Shown: positions 45,889 to 54,939 of the stretch, one piece after another
How positions within the stretch are numbered: position 1 is the first letter of the stretch
Layout of the letters: each line of letters begins with the position of its first letter
NCBI RefSeq assembly: GCF_004766055.1
Contig: NZ_SPQR01000017.1
Location: 1 to 61,305 of the forward strand
DNA: 61,305 bases
Direction of reading: 5' to 3'
DNA from: Desulfosporosinus sp. Sb-LF
Lineage (GTDB): Bacteria; Bacillota; Desulfitobacteriia; Desulfitobacteriales; Desulfitobacteriaceae
Position numbers and translations under genes: made by a program
The notes under the pieces: model-generated
Databases searched by the model: none
Seen by the model: only the letters and a program-made list of their open reading frames with translations
What the model was told of the DNA's origin: nothing

Positions 45889-46662
45889 TTACAGAACCTT
45901 AGCTTCTTCACGCAAGAGTCGTGCCAATTCTTGAGCAGCTTGTGCAGCATCACCAGGAATCAAACGACCCCCTTGGCGAGGACTCGGTAAACTAATCTTT
46001 TGTACATCCATTTTTCTAGCAATATCTCCAGCGCTAAACCCAAGATCTGCAAGGGTAAAGGTTTTTAATTCTTTCTTCTTCGCTTTCATAATTCCCGCGA
46101 CGGTTGGATAACGAGGGTCGTTGAGCCCTTTTTGAGCAGTGATGACTACAGGTAAGTTTACCTCAATTAACTCTGTGCCTCCGTCGATTTCACGAGTGGC
46201 CGCTACTAAAGTATCGGTAACATCAAGTTTAATGACACTGCTTACAGACGGTATATTTAATACTTCTGCTAAACGTACTGCAAGTTGACTTGCACCATCA
46301 TCGACTGCGATACGACCTACTAAAATGATGTCGTAAGGAATTGGTGAGATCGCTTTAGCTAGAATCTCTGCGTTGGTCCATTCATCTGTGTTTTCCAGGG
46401 CAGGATCACTGACTAAAACGGCTTTGTCAGCACCCATGGCCAAGGAGGTACGGAGTGCTTCTTGGCCCCGCGCGCCACCCATAGTGACAACGGTTACTTC
46501 ACCGCCAAATTTTGTTTTGAGACGGATTCCCTCTTCAATGGCATATTCGTCGTAAGGGTTAATAATCAAATTTACCCCAGTGGCATCGATCTTACCACTA
46601 CCATCAAGTACGATTTTAGCCTCAGTATCAAAAGTTTGTTTGATATAGACGACAATATTCAC
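45889..46662 (-). CDS. etfB: Electron transfer flavoprotein subunit beta
   Basis: 257 residues. IVVYIKQTFDTE start, LIINPYDEYAIEEG, TMGGARGQEALRTSLAMGADKAVLV, and the AMP/FAD-binding GRIAVDDGASQLAVRLAE. GTG start after AAGGGGG. The first 16 upstream bases run into a decayed bcd fragment, so its promoter must lie in or beyond that pseudogene or it is read through from bcd. Confidence 0.95.
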   Translation of the reverse strand: MNIVVYIKQTFDTEAKIVLDGSGKIDATGVNLIINPYDEYAIEEGIRLKTKFGGEVTVVTMGGARGQEALRTSLAMGADKAVLVSDPALENTDEWTNAEILAKAISPIPYDIILVGRIAVDDGASQLAVRLAEVLNIPSVSSVIKLDVTDTLVAATREIDGGTELIEVNLPVVITAQKGLNDPRYPTVAGIMKAKKKELKTFTLADLGFSAGDIARKMDVQKISLPSPRQGGRLIPGDAAQAAQELARLLREEAKVL

Positions 46663-46678
46663 GCTATTTCCCCCTTAA

Positions 46679-46868
46679 GAATGTGACTACTGATTACAAC
46701 GCATTGATTTTCATTGTTGCCATAGTACTTTCAGTAATTTTCGCATTCCGCATTTACGCGCTCTACTGGGTAACGGTGGATTAACCGATGCCGTGGATCC
46801 AAACGGCCTGAATGGGTTACCCACATTACAGTCTCGGAAGCGAAAATTTACTATTGCGGATGCCTTGG
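46679..46868 (-). pseudogene. Decayed fragment of acyl-CoA dehydrogenase (bcd) 3' end
   Basis: This stretch aligns along its length with the 3' end of bcd (47239-47432). Examples: TTTCAGTAATTTTCGCATTC against TTTCAGTAATTTTGGCATCC, and AGTCTCGGAAGCGAAAATTT against AGTCTCGGAAGCAAATAATT. Several indels break any frame. I infer an old partial duplication, or remains of a second bcd copy replaced by the current layout. Confidence 0.8.
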
Positions 46869-47159
46869 AAGGTCTTCCTTTTAGTTTAGAATAGACGTTC
46901 GGGATTACCGCATTAATTCAGAGGTTTCCTCGAACCAACCTTATAACATCTTCATACGCATAAAAAATATTACATCAAAACTCTTTCAAATTCCGAGCAA
47001 TACTCATTAATCTAAACGTAACAAAATGCACAAGGTATTCAAAACTAATCTTCTCCACGAAGTAAGACTAGCACTGAGGGCCTAATAAGTCAATATGACT
47101 CTAATTAATATATCATATTGCGAAATCGTTCAATAATAATTTTCTATCACCAATTTACT
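46869..47159. other. Intergenic region between bcd remnant and bcd terminator
   Basis: AT-rich; no gene or clear signal seen. It may once have held more of the decayed bcd copy, but I cannot align it. Confidence 0.4.
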
Positions 47160-47196
47160 TTAGCGAAGCACCTTTTGAAAAATGGTGCTTCGCTAA
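47160..47196 (-). terminator. Terminator downstream of bcd
   Basis: TTAGCGAAGCACC (47160-47172) pairs perfectly with GGTGCTTCGCTAA (47184-47196). It lies 32 bases after bcd and shares its stem with the etfA terminator. Confidence 0.82.
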
Positions 47197-47227
47197 GAAT
47201 CAATTATACGGTGATTTCAATAATGTA

Positions 47228-48370
47228 CTATCCTTTGAGAATGTTAGCCGCAATGACAACGCGTTGGATCTCACTGGTTCCTTCATAAATTTCAGTAATT
47301 TTGGCATCCCGCATCATGCGCTCAACCGGGTAATCGCGTGTATAACCATATCCACCGTGAAGTTGAACTGCCATTGTGGTTACAGCCATTGCAGTCTCGG
47401 AAGCAAATAATTTAGCCATTGCGGATGCCTTTCCTACGGGCTTATGCTGTGATGCCAAATAAGCGGCTTGATAGACGAGGAGACGAGCTGCTTCAATTTG
47501 TGTCGCCATGTCTGCTAGCTTAAATTGAGTGTTTTGTAATGCAGAAATAGGTTTACCAAACTGAACTCTTTCCTTGGTGTATTTTAGGGCTTGTTCATAA
47601 GCGCCTTGGGCAATCCCCAATGCTTGTGAAGCAATACCGATTCTACCAAAATCGAGTGTTTGCATTGCAACTTTAAAACCTTGCCCTTCTTGACCAAGCA
47701 GGTTTTCCGCAGGAATACGGCAATCTTCAAAAACTAATTCATAGGTTGCCGAAGAACGGATCCCCATCTTTTTCTCTTTTTTACCGAAGGAGAATCCAGG
47801 CGTTCCTTTTTCCAGAATGAAGGCGGCTATTCCTTTATTTCCTTTGGTCTTATCCATTTGAGCAGTTACTATATATGTGTCAGCGTAATAGCCGTTAGTG
47901 ATGAAGCATTTACTGCCATTTAAAACGTATTCATTTCCATCACGTACAGCAGTTGTACGTGTCCCTGAAGCATCTGAACCAGCCATAGCCTCTGTCAGGC
48001 CGAAAGCACCGAGTTTTTCGCCAGTAGCCAGTGGAGTTAAGTATTTCTTCTTTTGCTCTTCTGTGCCAAACATAGCAATAGGATTAGCACATAAACTAGC
48101 ATGCGCAGAAATGGTAACGCCGACGGATGCGTCAACACGAGACAGTTCCTCTACAGTGATAGCATAAGAGATGTAGTCAGCTCCTACACCGCCATACTCT
48201 TCAGGGAAGGTAACCCCAGCGAGGCCCAGCTCACCGCATTTTTTCCATATATCTACTGAAAATTCTTCGTGTTCATCGCGTTCTTCCGCTCCTGCAGCAC
48301 ACTCATTCTCAGCAAAATCGCGAACCATTTTACGCATCATGATGTGGTCTTCTGTTAAATCAAAAATCAT
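47228..48370 (-). CDS. bcd: Butyryl-CoA/short-chain acyl-CoA dehydrogenase
   Basis: 380 residues. FTLTEDH-like N-terminus ([19 protein letters not shown]), [48 protein letters not shown], and catalytic-base Glu in [11 protein letters not shown]. Most similar in layout to clostridial butyryl-CoA dehydrogenase; the exact chain length is inferred. It reduces crotonyl-CoA to butyryl-CoA or runs the reverse in beta-oxidation, with EtfAB. 110 bases after crt on the same strand. Confidence 0.93.
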   Translation of the reverse strand: MIFDLTEDHIMMRKMVRDFAENECAAGAEERDEHEEFSVDIWKKCGELGLAGVTFPEEYGGVGADYISYAITVEELSRVDASVGVTISAHASLCANPIAMFGTEEQKKKYLTPLATGEKLGAFGLTEAMAGSDASGTRTTAVRDGNEYVLNGSKCFITNGYYADTYIVTAQMDKTKGNKGIAAFILEKGTPGFSFGKKEKKMGIRSSATYELVFEDCRIPAENLLGQEGQGFKVAMQTLDFGRIGIASQALGIAQGAYEQALKYTKERVQFGKPISALQNTQFKLADMATQIEAARLLVYQAAYLASQHKPVGKASAMAKLFASETAMAVTTMAVQLHGGYGYTRDYPVERMMRDAKITEIYEGTSEIQRVVIAANILKG

Positions 48371-48480
48371 TCTAAATACACCCTCTCTTTTTTAACTTCA
48401 CTTCAACATTACTTCTATACCTTTCCACCGAGATCCAATATTCGAATTAGATTTCGAGGTTGGGGTTCTAAGAATAGATA

Positions 48481-49263
48481 TTATCGGCCTTCAAAAACCG
48501 GTTTACGCTTTTCAACGAAAGCAGTACAGCCCTCTGTTTGATCTTGCGTACTAAAAGTTAGTCCGAAAACCTCAGATTCGTAGGCCTGCGCGCTGTCAAG
48601 GTCCATATTAATACCACGCTGGATAGCGCTCTTACTTAGTTGGACTGCAGCTGGTGCCCGTCCTGCGATTTTTTTTGCAAGCTTGTGAGCTTCTTCCATA
48701 AGGTTGTCTATTGCATAGACACGATTCACTAATCCAATACGATAAGCTTCCTGGGCATCAATTATGTCTCCAGTAAAAAGCAACTCGCTAGCAAGACCTG
48801 TACCTACTATACGAGGTAAACGTTGAGTTCCTCCAAATCCAGCCGTTAGCCCAAGAGTTACTTCAGGTTGGCCAAACTTTGCATTTTCACTTGCTAAACG
48901 TATATCACATGACATGGCTAACTCACATCCACCGCCCAAGGCAAATCCGTTGATTGCTGCGATCACTGGTTGAGGCAAAAGCTCAAGCTTCCGGAAGGTT
49001 GCTTGCCCTAATTGCCCAAAACGTCGCCCTTCCAAAGAGTTGAAATCTTTCATCTGAGAAATATCTGCACCAGCTATAAAAGCCTTCTCACCACTTCCTG
49101 TGATAATAACTACTTTAACATTGGAATCCCTGCCTAGCTCATCGAGCACTATGGACAGTTCAGCCAAAGTATCACTATTCAATGCATTTAATGCTTTAGG
49201 ACGATTGATAGTCAGTACAGCGATAGCGCCGCTCTTTTCAAGTAGAAGGTTTGTATACTCCAC
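48481..49263 (-). CDS. crt: 3-hydroxybutyryl-CoA dehydratase (crotonase)
   Basis: 260 residues from GTG 49263, seven bases after GGAGG, which gives the standard length; the frame extends to 49296 without a site. AFIAGADISQM (oxyanion-hole region), NGFALGGGCELAMSCDIR, and the catalytic Glu segments FGQPEVTLGLTAGFGGTQRL are all present. Converts 3-hydroxybutyryl-CoA to crotonyl-CoA. 103 bases after hbd and 110 before bcd. Confidence 0.94.
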   Translation of the reverse strand: MEYTNLLLEKSGAIAVLTINRPKALNALNSDTLAELSIVLDELGRDSNVKVVIITGSGEKAFIAGADISQMKDFNSLEGRRFGQLGQATFRKLELLPQPVIAAINGFALGGGCELAMSCDIRLASENAKFGQPEVTLGLTAGFGGTQRLPRIVGTGLASELLFTGDIIDAQEAYRIGLVNRVYAIDNLMEEAHKLAKKIAGRAPAAVQLSKSAIQRGINMDLDSAQAYESEVFGLTFSTQDQTEGCTAFVEKRKPVFEGR

Positions 49264-49366
49264 GATTGGTCCTCCTCGTTTAACGAATCTCTTCAATGAG
49301 TGTGATACTTCTTGGGGAGGGGGCGCCTATTTAAGCTTGTATCATACTTATTTCGTGTGACTAGAT

Positions 49367-50212
49367 TTATGCTTCGTATTTATAAAAACCACGACCGGAT
49401 TTTCGTCCAAGCCAACCCGCTTTTACATATTTGCGGAGCAACGGACATGGGCGATACTTATCGCCGAGTCCCTCATGAAGAACCTCCATGATAGATAAAA
49501 CGGTGTCTAGACCGATTAAATCAGCTAATGCTAAAGGACCCATTGGATGATTCATACCCAATTTCATAACATTATCAATCGCCTCAACTGTTGCAATCCC
49601 CTCGTTGAGCGTATAAACTGCCTCGTTGAGCATAGGAATTAAAACCCGATTAGCAACAAATCCAGGGGCATCATTAACTTCGACAGGTGTTTTGCCCATT
49701 TTTTGACTGAGAGTTTCGATAGTCTTATACACTTCATCACTAGTGGCCAGACCACGAATAACCTCAACGAGCTTCATTACAGGAACGGGATTCATAAAGT
49801 GCATCCCGATCACTCTATCCGGTCGTTTTGTAAAAGCACCGATCTCAGTAATTGGTAACGAAGAAGTATTTGTCGACAGAATCGTATGTTGTGGACATAT
49901 GACGTCTAATTGTGAGAAAACTTGGGCTTTAATAGCCATATTTTCTACTGCCGCTTCAATAACCAAATCAGCAGATACAGCATCTTGAAGAGAAGTTGAT
50001 TTAGTAATTCGCCCTAAGATAGCCCCTTTTTCACTTGCTTCAAGCTTCCCTTTTTCGACACTACGACTGAGATTCTTTTCAATAATTCCGAGGCCACGAG
50101 ATACAAATTCCTCTTTTATGTCATTTAAAATGACAGAGTAGCCCGCTTGGGCAGCAACCTGGGCGATTCCGCCACCCATCTGTCCAGCTCCAATGACCAT
50201 GATTGTCTTCAC
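49367..50212 (-). CDS. hbd: 3-hydroxybutyryl-CoA dehydrogenase
   Basis: 281 residues. NAD-binding [28 protein letters not shown], catalytic His in [17 protein letters not shown], and the C-terminal helical domain [19 protein letters not shown]...[19 protein letters not shown] start after GGAGGAG. It reduces acetoacetyl-CoA to 3-hydroxybutyryl-CoA. First gene behind the -24/-12 promoter at 50282-50298. Confidence 0.96.
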   Translation of the reverse strand: MKTIMVIGAGQMGGGIAQVAAQAGYSVILNDIKEEFVSRGLGIIEKNLSRSVEKGKLEASEKGAILGRITKSTSLQDAVSADLVIEAAVENMAIKAQVFSQLDVICPQHTILSTNTSSLPITEIGAFTKRPDRVIGMHFMNPVPVMKLVEVIRGLATSDEVYKTIETLSQKMGKTPVEVNDAPGFVANRVLIPMLNEAVYTLNEGIATVEAIDNVMKLGMNHPMGPLALADLIGLDTVLSIMEVLHEGLGDKYRPCPLLRKYVKAGWLGRKSGRGFYKYEA

Positions 50213-50281
50213 GCTTACTCCTCCTTATTTTTATGGAATTACAACCCCGTTTTCGGAATTTGTAATCTATTGACTATTATC

Positions 50282-50298
50282 TTGCAATTCCTGTGCCA
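50282..50298 (-). promoter_or_regulatory. Sigma-54 (-24/-12) promoter of hbd
   Basis: On the minus strand the bases read TGGCACAGGAATTGCAA, a full match to the TGGCAC-N5-TTGCW consensus with the correct GG-GC spacing. Transcription would start about 55-60 bases ahead of hbd. The adjacent gene (50572-52299) encodes a sigma-54 activator. A near-palindrome GATTCGGAATC at about 50313-50323 may be part of an activator site. Confidence 0.9.
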
Positions 50299-50453
50299 GT
50301 GATAATTCAGTAGATTCGGAATCTTCCGTTTATCGTCAATACCAGTCGGTACAAGCTTTTTCCATGATTGATCCTGAAAAACATAGATCTATAGGATGTC
50401 CACGAAAGTAGACACAATTTTTAGATACGGACCTCTATTTGTCTTACATCCCG

Positions 50454-50513
50454 AATTAATTTGTGTGTCAACAAATGGACGCATGTATACGTTTGTTGAC
50501 ACACAAATTAATT
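50454..50513. repeat. 22-bp perfect inverted repeat between regulator and hbd
   Basis: AATTAATTTGTGTGTCAACAAA at 50454-50475 is exactly repeated inverted at 50492-50513 with a 16-base loop. It follows the regulator gene by 59 bases, so it may be its terminator, but without a T-tract; a regulator binding site upstream of the -24/-12 promoter is the alternative. Confidence 0.7.
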
Positions 50514-50571
50514 TTATAAAATACCAATCTTTCCTTAATTTGTATTATACAATAGCTTTGTATATAGATTG

Positions 50572-52299
50572 TTATAAATGATGCTTTTTAAGTTTCTTAT
50601 ATAAACCTGCCCTAGATAAACCAAGGGTTTTAGCCGCCTCCACTTTATTCCCTTTTGATATATCAAGGGCATATATAAGAGCCTCTTTTTCTACTTCATT
50701 AAGAATATGTTCCAATGACCCTGTGGCAAAAGTACGCGTTTCGCTCCCAGACAATATTTGTAAATAGTTTGGTAAGTGTTTTAGCTGAATTTCTGAGCCA
50801 TCTACCATGTTGAAGGCCCTTTCAATAATATTTTCAAGCTCACGGATGTTACCAGGCCAACAATGTTTCATAAGGACGTTTTTCGTCTCTACGGATACTC
50901 CTGTCACATATTGTGCAAACTGAAGATTAAATTTCTTCAAGAATGTTCCAATTAAAGCTTCAATGTCATCCCGCCTTTCTCTTAAAGGCGGGATATTCAA
51001 GGTCACTACGTTTAAGCGATAATAAAGGTCCTCACGAAATTGTTTATCGCGAATCATAGCTTCAAGATCACGATTGGTAGCAGCAACGAGTCGTACATCC
51101 ACTTTACGAGGCTTGCTGCTTCCTAAACGTTCTATTTCCCATTCTTGGATGACACGCAGTAATTTTACTTGCATGGCCATTTCCATATCCCCGATTTCAT
51201 CAAGAAACAGGGTTCCTCCATCCGCCAACTCGAATTTGCCAATTTGCCCTCCTTTGCGGGCACCAGTAAATGCCCCGTCTTCATACCCGAACAATTCGGA
51301 CTCAAGTAAGTTTTCAGGTACCGCAGCACAGTTCACTTTAATAAAGGGACCTTGCCAACGAGTACTTTCTGTATGAAGAAGTTGAGCAAATAATTCCTTT
51401 CCAGTCCCACTTTCTCCCCTAATGAGAACAGTAGATCCTGACTTAGCAACACGTAGCGTTGTTTGAACTAATGAGTTCATTAAAGGGTTTTTTCCCCTTA
51501 AGAGTTCTGATGCCGATATATTCTTCTGTAACATGTTTTTTTTGTAGTAGTCAAGTTCCGAGCGCAACGAATCTACTTTTTTAGCTAATGCATAAAGTTC
51601 ATTAGGATCCTTGAAAACGACTTTCCCTAAGGCACCCACAATTTGTCCATCTTGAATAATCGGGATTCTGCTTGCGATAATTTCATGTCCATTTAAGTCA
51701 TGAAGATACCCGTGAACTGAAAGGCCCGTTTCAAGAACATCTGTAAATTTTGGGTTTTCATAGATTTCAGTTATAGGTTTACCGATCAAATCCCCCGGGG
51801 ATTTGTGAAAGAAATTTGCAAAGGATTGATTGGTCATAGTAACAATTCCTTTTTTATTAACCACAATTAACCCATCATAGGCTGTATTGAGGACAATTTC
51901 GAGGATACATTTCAGTTGCTTCGTTTTCTCATGCTCTAAAACAATGCTGTCAAAGAAATTTTGAAGGATGGTAATGTCCTGAAATACGGACACGGCTCCA
52001 ACTAATTTACCATTTACATAGATTGGTGTTTGACTACTTAATAAAACGCAATTATTAAGCGTCATCTGTTTACTCAATTCTGCAATTCCATTTTCAAAAA
52101 TTCCGAGTAATTCAGTTTCTGGAAAATGGGTCATTGCAGATTCTCCTATAAGATCCTTAACAGGAATTTTCAATATATTATAAACGGCACGATTAGCGTA
52201 AATAATACGACCTTTAGGATCAACTGCAATAATAGCGTTATTAGCATTGTCTAGAATCTCATCAAGGGTGATCGAAATGGTTTGTCCATCCAGTAACAT
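50572..52299 (-). CDS. PAS-PAS sigma-54-dependent transcriptional activator
   Basis: 575 residues. Two PAS domains (about 10-110 and 125-225: NAIIAVDPKGRIIYANRA and DGLIVVNKKGIVTMTNQS), AAA+ domain with Walker A GESGTGKE (295-302), the sigma-54-contacting GAFTGA (342-347), GTLFLDEIGDM, and a C-terminal Fis-type HTH (AAKTLGLSRAGLYKKLKK). PAS sensors of this type bind small molecules or cofactors. It lies upstream of hbd with the same orientation and probably activates the hbd promoter. SD GGGGG. Confidence 0.93.
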   Translation of the reverse strand: MLLDGQTISITLDEILDNANNAIIAVDPKGRIIYANRAVYNILKIPVKDLIGESAMTHFPETELLGIFENGIAELSKQMTLNNCVLLSSQTPIYVNGKLVGAVSVFQDITILQNFFDSIVLEHEKTKQLKCILEIVLNTAYDGLIVVNKKGIVTMTNQSFANFFHKSPGDLIGKPITEIYENPKFTDVLETGLSVHGYLHDLNGHEIIASRIPIIQDGQIVGALGKVVFKDPNELYALAKKVDSLRSELDYYKKNMLQKNISASELLRGKNPLMNSLVQTTLRVAKSGSTVLIRGESGTGKELFAQLLHTESTRWQGPFIKVNCAAVPENLLESELFGYEDGAFTGARKGGQIGKFELADGGTLFLDEIGDMEMAMQVKLLRVIQEWEIERLGSSKPRKVDVRLVAATNRDLEAMIRDKQFREDLYYRLNVVTLNIPPLRERRDDIEALIGTFLKKFNLQFAQYVTGVSVETKNVLMKHCWPGNIRELENIIERAFNMVDGSEIQLKHLPNYLQILSGSETRTFATGSLEHILNEVEKEALIYALDISKGNKVEAAKTLGLSRAGLYKKLKKHHL

Positions 52300-52616
52300 T
52301 TGCTAGACCCCCAGCTATTTTTACATTATCCTAAACTGTTCGACTAAAAAGGAAAAATTCCTTCTTGAACTTACGACTTCACGGCTTCTTATTCGACTAG
52401 TAAGAATTCTTTTCTCAACGCGTGCTTGGAAACTATATTTATATAAACCGCAAGGACAAGTTAAGGTGCTTCATGAAGGAGTAAAGGCTAGCTACCGCTT
52501 AGTTCCACAGATTACTTTAAGAACTTCCTCTTCTCTCACGTACAATGTTATTCAAATGTAGCCAAAGGAACCTGCGCACTCAAGAACTTGAATAATACGA
52601 ATATTACTTTCCTCAT
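52300..52616. other. Intergenic region upstream of the sigma-54 activator
   Basis: Holds the activator promoter region and, at about 52400-52560, unannotated sequence in which I see no gene. Confidence 0.4.
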
Positions 52617-52652
52617 AAAAGAAAGAGTGTGCTATTGCACACTCTTTCTTTT
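52617..52652. terminator. Bidirectional terminator
   Basis: A 16-bp perfect stem AAAAGAAAGAGTGTGC / GCACACTCTTTCTTTT with a 4-base loop; T-rich ends on both strands. It lies 21 bases after the 35-codon gene on the minus strand. Confidence 0.88.
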
Positions 52653-52673
52653 AAAGTTTTTACGAGGTAACGG

Positions 52674-52781
52674 TTACGGTCTCTGAATATTTCGCTCTTT
52701 TTGCGTGTCAAACTCAGTGTAGTGCGGATCTCGAACAGTAACAGGGGATTTAGGTCTCGAAACTTTCTTATGAGCGCCCAT
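52674..52781 (-). CDS. Small basic protein, 35 residues
   Basis: Reads MGAHKKVSRPKSPVTVRD, then PHYTEFDTQKERNIQRP, stop TAA. Strong ribosome site (AAGGAAGG) before ATG and a terminator directly after. Highly charged, no membrane part, no known family. Probably a real small gene. Confidence 0.6.
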   Translation of the reverse strand: MGAHKKVSRPKSPVTVRDPHYTEFDTQKERNIQRP

Positions 52782-53018
52782 ATCTAACCTTCCTTTCAAG
52801 TCAGAATGTCCAAGCGAACCCGAGAATAGTTTCTCCATAAAGAAATTCAATATGCTATATTTCGATAATGGTGTTCAGTTTCTTAAAAGAAAGGTTAATT
52901 TTTTGGATTTCTAGGTCAGATAATGAGCATTGAAGGATATTCACGACTAGGCAACGAATTAGAAATACATGTTGTGCAGACAATTATCTAACAACCATTT
53001 AAAAGCAGGAGGATTAAC

Positions 53019-53738
53019 GTGTCAAAAGAGCAACAAATTCGTGAGATTTTAGCACATAAACTATTTTCTGGAAGAATGCCACCTGAATTCGTTGATTTCT
53101 GCCTAGCGCATGGCCGAATTCGCCACTATGCTCCCAAGCAATACCTGTATTTCTCAGGTGACGAAGCGAGTACGGTCTATTTCCTCATCGCTGGAAGAAT
53201 TAGGTTGTATCTAATGGGTGAGTTTTCAGAAAAGATTATTCGCGTACTTAATCCGCCAGTTTTTTTTCCAGAAGTAGTTTTAGACGGTAAACCCTATCCG
53301 CATGCGGCGTTATGCATCGAAGAGACAGGAGTTTTGGCACTTGATCGGCAGATCTTTATGCGTTTTATAGAAAATAATCCTACCGTGCTGTGGGTCTTTT
53401 ATCAGGAACTCGCTTTGGACTTGCGCCGTTCTTACCGTCAAATCAGGAACCTTTCGATTGGCGATGCGCGTTTGCGCTTAGGTGCTAAACTTTTTGCATT
53501 AGCCCATGTGCATGGACAGCCATCACCTGACGGAATTATTATTACTATTCCCCTATCCGCAACAGAACTTGCAGGAATGTGCAGTCTTGCTCGCGAATCA
53601 GTAAGCCGTATTTTGAGCGAGTTAAAAGGAGTAAAAATTATTGCAATAGATAAGAAGAATATTACGATTATCAGTCTTGAAAATCTGAGTCGTTGGATTC
53701 ACGATCGTGCAGCTCGTTCGCGCTCTACTATAGACTAG
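53019..53738 (+). CDS. Crp/Fnr family transcriptional regulator
   Basis: 239 residues. Residues about 20-130 form the cyclic-nucleotide-binding-like effector domain (YLYFSGDEASTVYFLIAGRIRLYL); residues about 165-225 form the Crp HTH (SATELAGMCSLARESVSRILSEL). No Fnr-type N-terminal Cys cluster. The effector is unknown; CprK-like regulators of related organisms bind organohalides, but no reductive-dehalogenase gene is in the window. GTG start after GGAGG. Convergent with the Fe-S gene, six bases apart. Confidence 0.9.
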   Translation: MSKEQQIREILAHKLFSGRMPPEFVDFCLAHGRIRHYAPKQYLYFSGDEASTVYFLIAGRIRLYLMGEFSEKIIRVLNPPVFFPEVVLDGKPYPHAALCIEETGVLALDRQIFMRFIENNPTVLWVFYQELALDLRRSYRQIRNLSIGDARLRLGAKLFALAHVHGQPSPDGIIITIPLSATELAGMCSLARESVSRILSELKGVKIIAIDKKNITIISLENLSRWIHDRAARSRSTID

Positions 53739-53744
53739 AATTAT

Positions 53745-54329
53745 TTATCGTTCAAGGAAGTGAGTTAACCTTTCTTGTGGATGCCCTTCTTTAATAAAGC
53801 GTAGCATAGTATCTATAATCCACGCTACAACTTGCTGATCTGTTGAAACTTGACCTGCGGACTTGCCAAATTTAGGGTGTCGACCTACTCGACCGCCATA
53901 GCGCAATGTCCAACCGCTTTCTCCAGAGGTCAGTGTCCCAGAAGGACAGATGCTTTGACAATCTCCACAAGACAGGCACCGTGTATTGTCGATAATTATC
54001 CCATTTGGTTTCATAGTTATGGCCCTTTCTAAACAAGATCGGACACAGGCTCCGCACCCTGAACACGGAGAATCAGTAATTCGAGGGAACACATATCCGG
54101 AAATACCGAAATCCTTAATATTAGGATGTGAACATCCGTTGGGACATCCAGCCAAACATACCTTAGGCAGATGGTGATGGTGAACAGGAGTAAACTTTTT
54201 TTCAAGCGTTTGACGTAAATTTAACTCATTTAAATTCAAAGTCAGTTCTTCAGATAAATCGTGCCAGTGACGGGCTGCTTTCGGACAATTTGGGCGGCAA
54301 TGCTCAATCTCAAATCCTTTTTGTTGCAT
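53745..54329 (-). CDS. Siroheme-type/4Fe-4S ferredoxin-domain protein
   Basis: 194 residues. The N-terminal part has HCRPNC and CLAGCPNGC, the Cys pattern (C-x5-C...C-x3-C-like) that binds a siroheme-coupled [4Fe-4S] cluster in nitrite/sulfite reductases. Residues about 85-140 form a two-cluster ferredoxin: CSGCGACVRSCLERA and CLSCGDCQSICPSG. It resembles small AsrC-like or nitrite/sulfite reductase ferredoxin-domain proteins; without a partner reductase its role is unclear. SD GGGGGG before ATG. Confidence 0.82.
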   Translation of the reverse strand: MQQKGFEIEHCRPNCPKAARHWHDLSEELTLNLNELNLRQTLEKKFTPVHHHHLPKVCLAGCPNGCSHPNIKDFGISGYVFPRITDSPCSGCGACVRSCLERAITMKPNGIIIDNTRCLSCGDCQSICPSGTLTSGESGWTLRYGGRVGRHPKFGKSAGQVSTDQQVVAWIIDTMLRFIKEGHPQERLTHFLER

Positions 54330-54420
54330 AATTGATTCCCCCCAAAGATTAATTGTTTTTTGATCATCTGGGGTAGTATAGCAAAAGTTTCAGTTTTATA
54401 GTGTGGATTGAATCACAGTT

Positions 54421-54855
54421 TTATTTGGTTGTGCTATTAATGCGCGCAAGATTGTTTTCAGATTGTTTAGAGTAGTATTCGATCATTTCTCTCCGGCGAA
54501 CAATTCCTATAAAAATCTGTTGATCATCAACCACTGGGACAAAATTTTGTTCCACTGCTCTTGAAATTAAGTCCTCCATTTGAGCATCGATCGTGACTGG
54601 CAAATTCTGAACATGCTGTTCCACCTCGTTAAGAAAAATGTCCTGGGTATTAAAGAACGTCAATCCAGGTGTATTTTTAAGTTTCCAAAGTAAATCTCCT
54701 TCAGTGATCGTTCCAACATATTTTCCCTCGCCATTAATAAGGGGGACTGCAGAGTAACTGTGATACTCCATCCTCTCTAGGGCCTGGCGCATTGTTGCTG
54801 TTTCCTTCAAGTATACAATGTCTTTTTTTGGTATGAGAAAAAAGGCTACATTCAT
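54421..54855 (-). CDS. CBS-domain-pair protein
   Basis: 144 residues forming one Bateman module: ETATMRQALERMEYHSYSAVPLIN..GKYVGTITEGDLLW, and MEDLISRAVEQNFVPVVDDQQIFIGIVRRREMIEY. Such modules bind adenosine nucleotides and may regulate partners; the target is unknown. Start ATG after a GGAG some 13 bases before it; spacing is long. 85 bases past the tRNA-Lys gene, whose terminator lies between. Confidence 0.85.
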   Translation of the reverse strand: MNVAFFLIPKKDIVYLKETATMRQALERMEYHSYSAVPLINGEGKYVGTITEGDLLWKLKNTPGLTFFNTQDIFLNEVEQHVQNLPVTIDAQMEDLISRAVEQNFVPVVDDQQIFIGIVRRREMIEYYSKQSENNLARINSTTK

Positions 54856-54908
54856 TATGATTACGCTCCATTTGCATATTTCTACACCGTTTCAAAACAA
54901 AAACAAAA

Positions 54909-54928
54909 TCCCGCAATAAATTGCGGGA
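54909..54928 (-). terminator. Terminator of tRNA-Lys gene
   Basis: CCCGCAA (54910-54916) pairs with TTGCGGG (54921-54927); on the minus strand it is followed by ATTTTGTTTTTG. It is 12 bases after the tRNA. Confidence 0.88.
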
Positions 54929-54939
54929 AAAGTTTCGAT

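Noticed and set aside
53019-54329. CprK-type dehalogenation locus
   Set aside because: The Crp/Fnr gene suggested it, but no reductive dehalogenase gene and no clear TTAAT-N4-ATTAA box was found.
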